This document shows, piece by piece, positions 39,683-49,617 of a DNA stretch of 55,030 bases. Position 1 is the stretch's first letter. Each line of letters begins with the position of its first letter. Made by a program: the position numbers and the translations under genes. The notes below the pieces were generated by a model. The model made no database searches. It was given only the letters and a program-made list of their open reading frames with translations, and had not been told where the DNA came from. The DNA is from Sporisorium sorghi (taxonomy: Eukaryota > Basidiomycota > Ustilaginomycetes > Ustilaginales > Ustilaginaceae), in NCBI GenBank assembly GCA_023212695.1, contig JALCCG010000147.1:1-55030 (forward strand), written 5' to 3'.

Positions 39683-42295
39683 CTACAGCTCAGCAAGCGC
39701 CGTACGTCCACCCAACAGCTCGACGAGCGCCTTGAACTCGTGCCACCACGCCGTCTTGCCGCGGCGGTTCTTCACGTCCGCATTCTTAGCCATATCCGTT
39801 GCCGAGGTGAAGCAGATCGTCGAGCCCTGGATGGTGATCATCACGGCCGTGTCGTCCGAGTACGACTTTTCGGCCGAGCCAGCAAGTTTAGACGAGGCAG
39901 ACGAGGACGCCGAGCCGCGCTGCTTGAGCGCCTCGGCCTCGAGGAACTCGCAGCACTTGAGCGCGAGGCGCGTCGCACGCACACGGTCCAGCGGCGACGG
40001 CACGCCGCCCTGCAGCGTGTGCCCCAGGCTCGCTGATCGCGCGTCGAACAGGCTGTTCCCCTCCTCCTTGAGAATCTTGGTTATGACCTCGGTCGTGAAC
40101 ACATCGGACGACTTTTCGTTGCGAATCACCAGTCGACCCTCGGACTTGCCCTTGACATCGAGCAAAAATCGCTTCTTGAGGAACGCCACATCCTTGCCCA
40201 GCTGCTGCAGCCCAATCCCCACCTCGGGCGTATACACCAACACAGCGCCCGCAGCCAGCGCACCCATCACCGCAATGTATCCACACTTGCCGCCCTGCGT
40301 CTCGACCACGAACACACGGTTGCGCGACGCGCTCGCCGACTGCTTCACCGCATCGCACGCATCCACCAGCGCGTTGAGCGACGTGTCCGACCCCAGCGAG
40401 AACTCGTTCATCGGCACATTGTTCGAGATGGTCGCGGGCAGACCGACGATCGGGATGCGGAAAGCCGGGTACCGATCGCGATTGTCGTTGAGGATCTTGA
40501 CCGAGCTGAACGCCTCAAAGCCACCGACGATGAGCAGACCTTCGATCTTGTGTTCCTGCAGCTTGGCGGCGACAGCGCCGATGTCGATGTCCGGCAGGTG
40601 ACGGTTGACGCCGAGTTCGGATCCACCTCTTGTGGCCCAGTTGTCGACGCGCAGCCAGTTGAGCACCGACACGTTGTCCTCGAGCAGGCCGGGGAAGCCG
40701 TTGTAGATGACGACGGCCTCGTGGCCTTTAGCGAGGCAGTAGCGCACCGCCGTACGGGTGGCGGCGTTCATACCGCCGGCGGGAGCACCGACGTGAACAA
40801 CACCCATCCTGAGCCGCTTCTTCTCCGGCACGCGCTCGTCCTCGGTGATCTGGCTGATGTACTTGAAGGCCCGCAGACCCTCGGCGAATTCGGGGTCGCG
40901 CAGGGCAAGTGCACCGTCAAAGTCCTTGGACTCGATGAGCTTGGCCACCTTTTGGGTCTGTTCGACGGCAAACATGAGCGGGATGCGCGTGATCTTGTTC
41001 TCGCTGATGCCAATCACGTACGAGGGCGTCTCGGGCGTAGCTTCGAGCACGGCGTCGACGGCTTCGATTCCCTGCAGCGTGGCGAGGATACGGTCGTTGG
41101 CGTCTGGCTTGCCTCCTCGCTGAGTGTGGCCGAGGGTGGTGACACGCGTGTCGAGCCCAAGGTCGTTGGAGAGGACGTCCTTGATCATTTCCGGCGTGAT
41201 GTCGTTGAGCTCGCGATCGATGGCGCCCTCAGCAACAATCACAATCGACTTTCGCTTGCCGAGATCTCTGTGCTTTTGCAACACCTCGCACATCTCCGAG
41301 TGCCATTCCTGACCCCGAGGCGGGCGTTCGGGGATGAAGACGTAATCGGCACCAGTCGCAATACCTGCCATGAGCGCGAGCCAACCACAGTGCCTGCCCA
41401 TGACCTCGACGACAAAGGCACGAGAATGCGAGGCAGCGGTGGAGGAGATCGAGTCGACGGCCTCGCAGATGCGTTGCAGCGCAGTGGAAGCGCCGATGGT
41501 GATGTCGGTGGTGGCCATGTCGTTGTCGATCGAGCCGACGAGACCGACGATGTTGAGGTGGGCGAATTTGGTGGCCTGCTCCTCGGTGATCCTGCCCTTG
41601 GCCTTGAGCGAGGCGACGAGGTCGGGCCACTCTGCACGCAGCTTGTCGGCACCGGTGAGACTGCCGTCGCCACCGCACACGGCGAGCGCGTCGATGCCGT
41701 TGATGATGAGGTTGTAAGCGGCCTGCTCGCGACCCTCTGGTGTGCGGAACGTCTTGGAGCGTGCAGTGCCGATCAGCGTGCCGCCCTGGTCCATCCAGCC
41801 GCGCACGTCATCCCAACCGACGCGAATGATGTATCTGCCGCGCAGACCTAGCTCTTGCGCCTCTCCAACACCTTCGCGGAGCAGCTCGCCCTCTCCATAG
41901 GTGGGCACAAAACCGGACTGTTCCGGGTGCTGCGGGTGCTGTTCGGCGTCAGACGACTTGCCCTTGGTGTCGAGCGTGTCGAAAAAGGTGGAAGCGCTCC
42001 TGCTGACCGAAGGCGTCGCTGAGGGAGTGCTCTCGGGGGTCTGGTTGCCTCGAACAAGACCCTCCCAGCCTTCACGGATGACGAAGGCCTCGCATCCGCG
42101 GAAGATGGCCATCTTGACGACGGAGCGGACGGCGGCGTTCATGCCCGCCGAGTCACCGCCCGAAGTCATGACGGCGAGCCTTCGAGGTTGGCCGACATTG
42201 TTGGCGGGAGCGAATTTGGACGAGAAGGGCTTGGCGCTGGAGGACTGGCCTGCGAAAGAGTTCTCGGCACGAAGCGCCGGTGCGAAGGGAGGCAT
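39683..42295 (-). CDS. pfk1: ATP-dependent 6-phosphofructokinase
   Basis: 870 aa from ATG 42295 (AAACATGCC); the frame runs further up but only from a TTG. It is the double-length eukaryotic enzyme. The N-terminal half is catalytic: GGDSAGMN at about 46-53, SIDNDMATTDITIG with the catalytic Asp, MGRHCGWLA. The C-terminal half is the regulatory copy: GAPAGGMNAAT, ATISNNVP where the catalytic Asp is lost, and ETQGGKCGYIA. It phosphorylates fructose 6-phosphate, the committed step of glycolysis, and is normally controlled by ATP, AMP and fructose 2,6-bisphosphate. An insert of about 40 residues rich in Ser and Pro interrupts the first domain near residues 80-130. Ends 95 bases from the converging cyclase gene. 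Confidence 0.95.
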   Translation of the reverse strand: MPPFAPALRAENSFAGQSSSAKPFSSKFAPANNVGQPRRLAVMTSGGDSAGMNAAVRSVVKMAIFRGCEAFVIREGWEGLVRGNQTPESTPSATPSVSRSASTFFDTLDTKGKSSDAEQHPQHPEQSGFVPTYGEGELLREGVGEAQELGLRGRYIIRVGWDDVRGWMDQGGTLIGTARSKTFRTPEGREQAAYNLIINGIDALAVCGGDGSLTGADKLRAEWPDLVASLKAKGRITEEQATKFAHLNIVGLVGSIDNDMATTDITIGASTALQRICEAVDSISSTAASHSRAFVVEVMGRHCGWLALMAGIATGADYVFIPERPPRGQEWHSEMCEVLQKHRDLGKRKSIVIVAEGAIDRELNDITPEMIKDVLSNDLGLDTRVTTLGHTQRGGKPDANDRILATLQGIEAVDAVLEATPETPSYVIGISENKITRIPLMFAVEQTQKVAKLIESKDFDGALALRDPEFAEGLRAFKYISQITEDERVPEKKRLRMGVVHVGAPAGGMNAATRTAVRYCLAKGHEAVVIYNGFPGLLEDNVSVLNWLRVDNWATRGGSELGVNRHLPDIDIGAVAAKLQEHKIEGLLIVGGFEAFSSVKILNDNRDRYPAFRIPIVGLPATISNNVPMNEFSLGSDTSLNALVDACDAVKQSASASRNRVFVVETQGGKCGYIAVMGALAAGAVLVYTPEVGIGLQQLGKDVAFLKKRFLLDVKGKSEGRLVIRNEKSSDVFTTEVITKILKEEGNSLFDARSASLGHTLQGGVPSPLDRVRATRLALKCCEFLEAEALKQRGSASSSASSKLAGSAEKSYSDDTAVMITIQGSTICFTSATDMAKNADVKNRRGKTAWWHEFKALVELLGGRTALAEL

Positions 42296-42687
42296 GTTTG
42301 CGAAGCTGAGGCGTGGAGATGGTGGCCGCGATGTCGACCCGAATTGTGGGGATGTGGTGGGCCTAGCAAATGTGGAGAGCAAGGATTCGCAGCCAGCGAG
42401 AGGTGATTGGCCCGGCGAGATCGCAACCCTAGCGAATAATTAGGTTACGCTGCTGCTCGTAGAGAAGAGCTCGATACGGCGCGATGCGAGAGGAGAAATG
42501 AAGAAAGACGTGGAGGATGAGGTTGGAGATGAAGATGAGGACGGTCGTTGGCGGTGGGGATCTCGAAAAGCTGTCACTCAGCGATTCCATGACAACCACC
42601 AAAAAAAAAGGTGATTTCGATATCGATTGCGCACTGATAGCGCAAAGAAAAAGAGACACATCCGTGCAGCCAGATCTTCCTTTCAAG

Positions 42688-42729
<42 letters not shown>

Positions 42730-45237
42730 GCGAAAAATGGCCCCCCCCCAAGGAAAAGAGTCGCCGCGTGCAACATCAGCTCGGTGATATTTCGGCTCAA
42801 CTCTGGAGAAAAAAAGCTCGAGGAGAATGATTTTTTTTTTTTGATTTTTTTCCAAAATCACATTGTTAAAGCGCTGTCATGTCGGTGGTGGTTCAGTGAT
42901 TCTGACAAGATCGGCTCAGATCTATTCACGATGCCATGAGAGCAGGTGCACGATGGCGTGGACGACAGCTAGGATAGGTGCGGGGTGGAGACGGCCGCCG
43001 AGAGACATTTTAGGGACATGTCGACCTCTGTGTCAGTCGTGGGTGTACTGTAGTAGCTGTCAGAGCCCCGACGCTCCAACGGAGGTGTAGCTTTTTCCTC
43101 GGCTTAGCGAAGCGAGCCTAGATAGCGGAACCGGGACTGGCTGGCTGGCTGTCACATGGCAATTCACACATCTGGATCGCGATCAAAGCGCTTGCCAAGC
43201 GAGGTCATTGTTCGTTGCTCGTTGCTTGAGGTAAGCGCCCTTAGTTGCGCTCTTCTCGCCAAGCGATTTCACGGCTTGCTTCGCAGTTCGGTACCGCTGG
43301 CAAGCAGCAGCAGCAGCAGCAGCATGATAAACATGAAGTGAGTGGTGATGGTGCTGTCAGGCGGAATGTACCGCTGCCAAGCCTCTGCGCTTCCATCGCG
43401 ATATATTTGCTGTCAAACTTTCAAGATCCGCTCCTCGTCGCCTTTAATTTTTGACATCCACGAGGCGCCCATTGACCTTGAGCTGGTCTGATGGATGGTC
43501 GTTGATGACAGGAACAGCATGAGTGGAGTCTCAAGAGACACATGCCTCTGAACGAGCAGGGTTTATCCGACGCACTGCTCGATAGCCATCGCTGAAGGTG
43601 TGTGGCGAGAAGGAGAGATGCGATCGACACGAGTGGCGGAGTCCGTCTGCATGGCTCCGAAGCCAAGGGTAAGCACCTCGACAGACCGCCGCTGTGATTC
43701 TGAATTGGCGCTGTACCGCTTGGGGAAAGCGGAAGCCGCTCCGCTCTGCATTGTGCTTCGAGGGTCAACCAGAGTGAGCTTCACACGCGCTCGCGCTCTG
43801 ACTGCGGAAAGAAAGCGCGTGGTTGGCAGCTATCACACACACACGGGCGCTGTCTCTTGTTGCTGTCTGTCTCTCTGTCTCTCGTCTTGCGCTGAGATCT
43901 CGTGCTGAGAGAGAAAGACACGGTAACCGCGCTTTCGGTTGCATGGTTGATGCCTCCTTGACGTAGGAATCTGAGAGCGTCGGCTCAGTCGCTCGTTTGC
44001 TGTGTGTGTTGGAAGTCACTTTTCTTTTGCTTTTTCAGAGCAACCCCTTGCTTCAACGCGGCTTCGTATTTGTCCCAGCCGCCGCCGCCGCTTGCCGCTC
44101 CCTTTCTTTTTTTTCAAGTTTTATTTTATTTATTTTTATTTTTTGACTCACTCTTCGCCTGGTGATCTCATTTCGAGCCTCTATTGAAGCGGGCAACCGC
44201 GACTTGCTCTCTCTCTCTCTCTCTCCAAGGGACGTGGACACAGCAAGCCCACCCCAAAAGGTTGGAATTGGGCTGGAAAAAAATAAAATAAAATAAAAAA
44301 TGCGACGGCCAATACCGCTCTGAGATTGCACGCCTGCCTGCCGCTCAGTCGTGACCGTGACCCTGACTCCAGCAAGCCAGCCGGCACGCAAAGCCCCGCC
44401 CACACGGCACACTGCAATCCTCAATCACAAATCACACACCCACACGCAAGTCCACAATCACACACACCTGACTGTGGCTTGGGCTTGGCTTCACTTCACA
44501 CATTTTCGATTGACATCGAGGATCCACATCTCCCTTTCACTCGCTTGCAGTCACAGTCTTTCGGTTGGTCTCCTTTTTTTTTTTTTTCTCCTCCCGTCCT
44601 CGATCGTCAACTTGCTGTCATCGCCATCACGAACGCCATTGCCGTCGTCCCAGCCATCGCCGCCGTCGCGACCACTCGCAGCAGATCGCCGCATAGATCC
44701 AAGGTCTTCCTCCACGTCTGCCCTCATTTCGGACCGCACGCGCTTCAGCAGCTCACACTCGTTCTCACCCACTTTGTGGCCGCTCACCGCCCATTGACCT
44801 TCTACGTCTTGTCAGTCGCGGCGCTGCTGGTCTCCTCGCTGCTGCATAATCGGCCCTTCCGCTCTCAATCACCTCCACCATCAGCGATCTTCTCTGGCCG
44901 GCCAGCGACTGCGCCTCACTCGACAACGCTTTTTCATTGTGATCACGCGCGCACCTTCCGATCTTGTTCGTTCGCCTTGAAGCGCTCGACTAACGCCGAC
45001 ACTGCCTCGGACATTCCGACGCTTCGTCAAGTTGGCTTTTGACTGCCAAGTATCGCTTGACTCGCCAGACGAGGCTCAGTTCGACTTGGTTAATCTACCA
45101 CCACCATCATCTCCCAAGCGCATCTCTCTTCGCTGCTCATCGCCACGCCATCGCATACTCCCATCAGGCTAACGATCCGGTGCGCTTCCTTCAGCCTTGC
45201 TTCGCTCGCACACTTTCAACTCTCGCCAGCTCGAAAC
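42296..45237. other. Long divergent intergenic region
   Basis: About 2.9 kb between the starts of PFK (-) and crk1 (+). It holds an A38 run at 42688-42725 followed by a C9 run, (CAG)n at 43304-43323, AT-rich TTTTATTTATTT at 44118-44144, (CT)n at 44207-44226, an AAATA-rich stretch at 44278-44299 and a T14 run at 44574-44587. The last 700 bases are pyrimidine-rich, like a long crk1 leader. No other gene recognised. Confidence 0.5.
42688..42725. repeat. A38 homopolymer
   Basis: Thirty-eight consecutive A, followed within 20 bases by nine C. Confidence 0.9.
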
Positions 45238-45267
45238 ATGCCTTTGTCCAGTTTCATCAGCACGTAA
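45238..45267 (+). promoter_or_regulatory. uORF, or first exon, directly before crk1
   Basis: ATG in a strong context (AAACATG) opens nine codons and stops with TAA three bases before the crk1 ATG. The stop is embedded in ACGTAAGC, which matches a 5' splice donor, so it could instead be a short first coding exon. Confidence 0.4.
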
Positions 45268-45270
45268 GCT

Positions 45271-48200
45271 ATGGCACAGGTTGCTTCCAGCTCGAAGCTA
45301 CCCCTTGCGCCGCCGCACCACGACTTCCCGCATCGTCACAACGCTCTTCCAGACCAAGTGGCAAGCTTGCCTGCCATCATGCAAGCTGCCACCGTCCCGA
45401 GAGGCCCGTCAGATGGTGCCAACAGCCCTTACAATGCTTCCATGGCCGCAGCGACATCCGCTTCCGCTTCCACATCAGCCTCCTATCCCAACACATCGTC
45501 AGCCTCAGCCTCGTTACGCCCACCACCAGACGACCAAATGCCCACCACCGCTGCCTCGCTCATGCGCGAAGGTCCCCGCGACTTCACCGTCATCAAGGAC
45601 GTCGGTGATGGCTCCTTCGGCACCGTATGCCTCGCAGACTGGAAGAGCCCGCTTCCTAGCGGCACCATGCTCTCCCCCATGCAGCATCCCACCACACGTC
45701 CCGAATACATCGGCAAGCGTCTCGTCGCCATCAAAAAGATGAAGAAGCCCTTTCCAAATTGGCAAGAGTGCATGAAGCTCAAGGAGCTCAAATCGCTCCT
45801 CACAATACCTCCGCATCCCAACCTCATCCCGCTCTACGACGCCTTCCTCATGCCCACCACCAAGGAGCTTCACTTTGTCTTTGAGTGCATGGAGGGCAAT
45901 CTCTATCAGCTCACAAAGTCGCGCAAAGGCCGTCCGCTCGCCGCCGGCTTGGTCGCCTCCATCTACGAACAGATCGTGCTCGGCCTTGAACATATCCACC
46001 AGCACGGTTACTTTCACCGCGACATGAAGCCCGAGAACCTGCTCATCACCACCACCGGCCTCGCAGACTATCCCAACCTCCAGCCCACCCTGCCGCCAGA
46101 GAGGGATGTGCTCGTCATTGTCAAGCTTGCCGACTTTGGTCTTGCTCGCGAAACGCTCAGCAAACCGCCATACACCGAGTACGTGTCCACACGCTGGTAC
46201 CGCGCTCCCGAAGTGCTCCTCCGCTCGCGCGACTACAGCAACCCAGTCGACATGTGGGCGCTCGGCACCATCCTCGCCGAGCTCGTCAATCTCAAGCCTC
46301 TCTTTCCCGGTCACAGCGAAGTCGACCAGGTGCTCCAGATCTGTGACATCCTCGGCGACCCAAGCCATAGCTACGGCGTCGACTCACGTTCCAGGCGCAA
46401 CGGTGGCGGTCCATGGGACAGAGGCATCCGCATGGCTCGCGCCGTGGGCTTCACCTTCCCCATCCGCAAGCCCGTCAAATTCTCTCGTCTCTTTTCGGAT
46501 CGTGTTCCGCAGAACCTGGTGGACTGCATCGAGGACCTGCTGCGCTACGATCCCAAGGCGAGGCTCACCAGCAAAGACTGCATCGAGCATGCCTACATGC
46601 GCCTAGACGCTCCGCGATTGCGGCCTCCGCAAGCTAAGCCGCTCGTCAGCGCCACGGCTCCTCTGCGGCCGCAGCAGCCCGCAGCGCGTCCTGTCCCGCC
46701 GTCACACTCGACGCCGCTCTCTTTGCACGCAAACAGACCGCCCTTTGGAGCAGCCGACTCGAACCTCAAGCCGCTGGCCATGCTCCGCCAAGCAGATGGC
46801 TCTCCGCTCGTCGTGGTCAACGGCAGCCGTCCTCCGGTCATCCCTGGTGGTGCTCCCGCTGCCAACTCGGTCGCTTCGCCCGCATCGCCCATGCACGAGG
46901 ACGCGGCCGAAGTGCACTGGGCTCCGCCCGTCGCCTCGACCAGCAGAGATGCCTCGCTGTCCGGCTATCCTGCCTTTCCAGATTCGGCGTCGGTCTACGA
47001 ACCGAGCAGCTCGGCTCACCACGATGGCCCTCCGTCCGGAGCGCCCCCGTCCGATGCCACTGTCGTCCTCGGCAACGCATCCATGGCGCTGTCGGATGGC
47101 CAGGTGACCGAGTCGACGCTCAAGCATGCCGATCCTCGCCATGCTCAGGCGCTGCAGGCCCATCAGTACGAGCAGTATCACCGCCAGTACCGCCACGACG
47201 CCGGCCAGGCGCAGAGCTCTGGCTACGATGGGCATGGCGCTGGTGTCTACGACAGAGAAGCTGCACTCCGCTCCGGTGCCTTCGTGCCCTATGCCGCGCC
47301 TTATCCCAACTCGGCCGCCATGCAGGGTCACTTGCCAGCCGCCGCCTCTTCCGGTGAGCTCTCACAGAAGAACGGCTCGAATGCCAGCAACGAGACCATC
47401 GGCTCGCGCGACAAGGAGCGGCGTAGAAGCAAAGCGTGGGGTCTCAACATCTCGTCCGTGTTTGGAAGCAGCGGCAGCAGCGGGACGCTGGCCGGAAGCA
47501 GCAATGGCGGAGCACAACCCAACGCCAACGCAAATCATCCGTACACTGCTGCTGCAGCTGGAAACGCTGCAGCGGTACGAGGGGCCCCCAATGGATCGAC
47601 GCCAGAGCTTGGATCATCGATGGAGCCGACGCCAGCACAGCGCATCGCCGCCGAGCACTCGAATGCTGCATCGGCAGCGTCACCCAACGGCGCGCCTGTC
47701 AAGCCCGCCGACTCCAAGAAAGCAAAAAAGGAAGCCGAAAAAGCGGCTCGCGAGGCCGAAAAGGCCAGACGAGAGGCACAGCAGAAAGCGGCGCGCGACC
47801 GTGCGCGTGCCGTCATGCAGAAGCGCAACCAGCTCTTGGCGTCTTCCAACAGCAAGGACCCCGTCGAATGGCTTTCAGGGTCCGTCATGCAGGCAGGGGA
47901 CGATGCGAATCGACAGGGCCCCAGCGAAAAGGCGCGCGGCAAGCAGCCCGCCGTGCCCGGCTCGCAACTGTCGCCGTCCATGCCCAGCTTTGCCTCGGGC
48001 GAGTTTCCTCGTTCGCCGCTCCAGCCGCCCATCCATGGCCTCAGCCCAGACTACGGCATGAACCCCAATCCAGCTGTGGCCGGCAGCATGGCCTGGCGCG
48101 GTGCCGGCGCTGTCAGATACAGCCGCTCCAACAAGGCACGCAGGCGCGAGCATGACGATGACCACTCCATGTCGAGCTTCGAGGATGCCGTCGATCCGCG

Positions 48201-48984
48201 CAGGGCTTCGATGCAGTCGTATCAGACGGGCGACAGCGATCCTGGGCCGGGTACCGGTCAGCAGGCGCCGCAAGCACACCACGTTCAGCGAGCCAGTTCG
48301 TCGTCTTCGCTTGCCTCTGCCCCGTCTCTGATCGACCAGCGCCGCTTTGCGCCTTCGCTCGAGTCGCATCGCAGCTCGGCAGAGACTCGCTCCATCAGCT
48401 CGCTCGATCACCAGCTCATCACCAACATGGAAAAAATGACGGCCGCAGAGGCTCGCGCGCGCACGCCGGGCAACGTATCCCCGGGGCCGGCTCACCTGGT
48501 CGGAGCGCGCCAGTCGCTCAGCCGCCAGAGCCGCACCAACAGTCGAGCCTCGTCGACATCTGCGCACAGGCAGGGTTCAGCCTCGCCATTGCATCACGCC
48601 AGCGGCATCCCACGTTTCCATCCGTATTCGCACGGCGGACCGGTGACGCCTTCGACAGGCTACCATCCGGGCTACCAGCTGCCTCCCTTGCATCAGAGCT
48701 TGCATCAGGGCGGTGGCGGCGGCGGCACACAGCGAAGCGACACGGGAGGCGACGGCTCGGTGCCGCCGGCGTTCTATGGCACTGCAGGCCATCCGCAGCA
48801 GCATGTGCACCAGCACCACATCAACCCCATCTTCCACGTCCCGGCTGGAAACGGCGGCCATGGCACCACACTTCCGCCGTTTTCGTCGATCGCAGCGTCG
48901 ATCAACGTCCCGGCAACGGACGACAAGACGATGCAGATGCTCTACGCGCAGACGCGACCGACGGGCCCGTTGCCGCAGAGCTGA
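45271..48984 (+). CDS. crk1: Ime2/MAK-type protein kinase Crk1
   Basis: 1237 aa, one exon as read. Kinase domain at about residues 105-443: glycine loop GDGSFGTV, Lys155 in VAIKK, HRDMKPENLL (His249), DFG at 288-290, TEY at 302-304 in the activation loop, STRWYRAPEVLLRS. The TxY loop with a CDK-like fold marks the RCK/MAK/ICK group, to which yeast Ime2 and U. maydis Crk1 belong; Crk1 there links cAMP and MAPK signals to morphogenesis and mating. An insert with QHPTTRPEY lies in the N-lobe. The 790-residue tail is disordered, rich in Ser, Ala, Pro and His, with a charged helix near 815-850 (KKAKKEAEKAAREAEKARR). Autophosphorylation on Tyr304 and control by an upstream kinase on Thr302 are expected from the family. 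Confidence 0.92.
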   Translation: MAQVASSSKLPLAPPHHDFPHRHNALPDQVASLPAIMQAATVPRGPSDGANSPYNASMAAATSASASTSASYPNTSSASASLRPPPDDQMPTTAASLMREGPRDFTVIKDVGDGSFGTVCLADWKSPLPSGTMLSPMQHPTTRPEYIGKRLVAIKKMKKPFPNWQECMKLKELKSLLTIPPHPNLIPLYDAFLMPTTKELHFVFECMEGNLYQLTKSRKGRPLAAGLVASIYEQIVLGLEHIHQHGYFHRDMKPENLLITTTGLADYPNLQPTLPPERDVLVIVKLADFGLARETLSKPPYTEYVSTRWYRAPEVLLRSRDYSNPVDMWALGTILAELVNLKPLFPGHSEVDQVLQICDILGDPSHSYGVDSRSRRNGGGPWDRGIRMARAVGFTFPIRKPVKFSRLFSDRVPQNLVDCIEDLLRYDPKARLTSKDCIEHAYMRLDAPRLRPPQAKPLVSATAPLRPQQPAARPVPPSHSTPLSLHANRPPFGAADSNLKPLAMLRQADGSPLVVVNGSRPPVIPGGAPAANSVASPASPMHEDAAEVHWAPPVASTSRDASLSGYPAFPDSASVYEPSSSAHHDGPPSGAPPSDATVVLGNASMALSDGQVTESTLKHADPRHAQALQAHQYEQYHRQYRHDAGQAQSSGYDGHGAGVYDREAALRSGAFVPYAAPYPNSAAMQGHLPAAASSGELSQKNGSNASNETIGSRDKERRRSKAWGLNISSVFGSSGSSGTLAGSSNGGAQPNANANHPYTAAAAGNAAAVRGAPNGSTPELGSSMEPTPAQRIAAEHSNAASAASPNGAPVKPADSKKAKKEAEKAAREAEKARREAQQKAARDRARAVMQKRNQLLASSNSKDPVEWLSGSVMQAGDDANRQGPSEKARGKQPAVPGSQLSPSMPSFASGEFPRSPLQPPIHGLSPDYGMNPNPAVAGSMAWRGAGAVRYSRSNKARRREHDDDHSMSSFEDAVDPRRASMQSYQTGDSDPGPGTGQQAPQAHHVQRASSSSSLASAPSLIDQRRFAPSLESHRSSAETRSISSLDHQLITNMEKMTAAEARARTPGNVSPGPAHLVGARQSLSRQSRTNSRASSTSAHRQGSASPLHHASGIPRFHPYSHGGPVTPSTGYHPGYQLPPLHQSLHQGGGGGGTQRSDTGGDGSVPPAFYGTAGHPQQHVHQHHINPIFHVPAGNGGHGTTLPPFSSIAASINVPATDDKTMQMLYAQTRPTGPLPQS

Positions 48985-49328
48985 ATCGCTCCCTGCCGTT
49001 ACTTGCATCTGCACCAGTCATTCCTCTAGCTTTCTCTTTCACACACCGTCATTTTGTTTTCCTTTCCTTTCCTTTCTCGCTTAATCTCTGTTTGTTGCTG
49101 CACTCATACCATCGATGCCAAGCTAGCCAATACCATCTCTTTCTGCCATCTCTGTTTGTATGAGCGTGCATGCTGTTGCGTTTGCCGGCTCTTCAGAAGG
49201 CCGTGACGAAGTCTTGATGAGCGGACGAATCCGAAGACCACAGACTGACGCAGACAAAAAAAACGAGATGTCGGTTTTGTACCAACGAAAGGGGGAAAAA
49301 ACGAGCGAGAAAGTGGCCCAAAATTGGC
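48985..49328. other. 3' region of crk1
   Basis: About 340 bases: the presumed 3' UTR of crk1 and the downstream flank of the tRNA-Asp gene. No other feature seen. Confidence 0.5.
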
Positions 49329-49334
49329 AAAAAA
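49329..49334 (-). terminator. Pol III terminator of tRNA-Asp
   Basis: T6 on the transcribed orientation, 12 bases past the tRNA 3' end. Confidence 0.75.
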
Positions 49335-49346
49335 GAAATTCAAGTT

Positions 49347-49449
49347 CTCCGAATCCGGGAATTGAACCCGGGTCTGCGCCGTTTTCTGCGCGGAGAACAA
49401 TGGTCAGCTGAATGACAAGGCGCCGTCATAGCCACTAAACTAATTCGGA
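49347..49449 (-). tRNA. tRNA-Asp (anticodon GTC) with 31-nt intron
   Basis: Minus-strand cloverleaf. Acceptor TCCGAAT/ATTCGGA, discriminator G; D-arm region GTTTAGTGGCTATGAC; anticodon stem GCGCC/GGCGC with loop TTGTCA and anticodon GTC; T-arm CCGGG-TTCAATT-CCCGG. An intron of 31 nt (49382-49412) follows position 37. Overall similar to yeast tRNA-Asp(GTC), which lacks an intron. Confidence 0.94.
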
Positions 49450-49617
49450 CGGTTGATGTGAAACTTGATTCTTAATGAATCAATAAAGCTTACAGAATTT
49501 GAGGAGATCAAGAGAAGTCTTCGAGTTGTTGCCAACGACATCATGCTTGCGAACGTCACCTCTCTTCATCGGACTGCTGGTGACTGAGCGGGGATTTTGT
49601 CTGCATTTGTGGAAGTG

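Noticed and set aside
40550..41851. 433-codon plus-strand frame within PFK
   Set aside because: Antisense shadow of the phosphofructokinase coding frame.
44326..45042. 238-codon frame in the crk1 upstream region
   Set aside because: Begins at TTG, runs through simple repeats and pyrimidine tracts, and more likely reflects the long leader.
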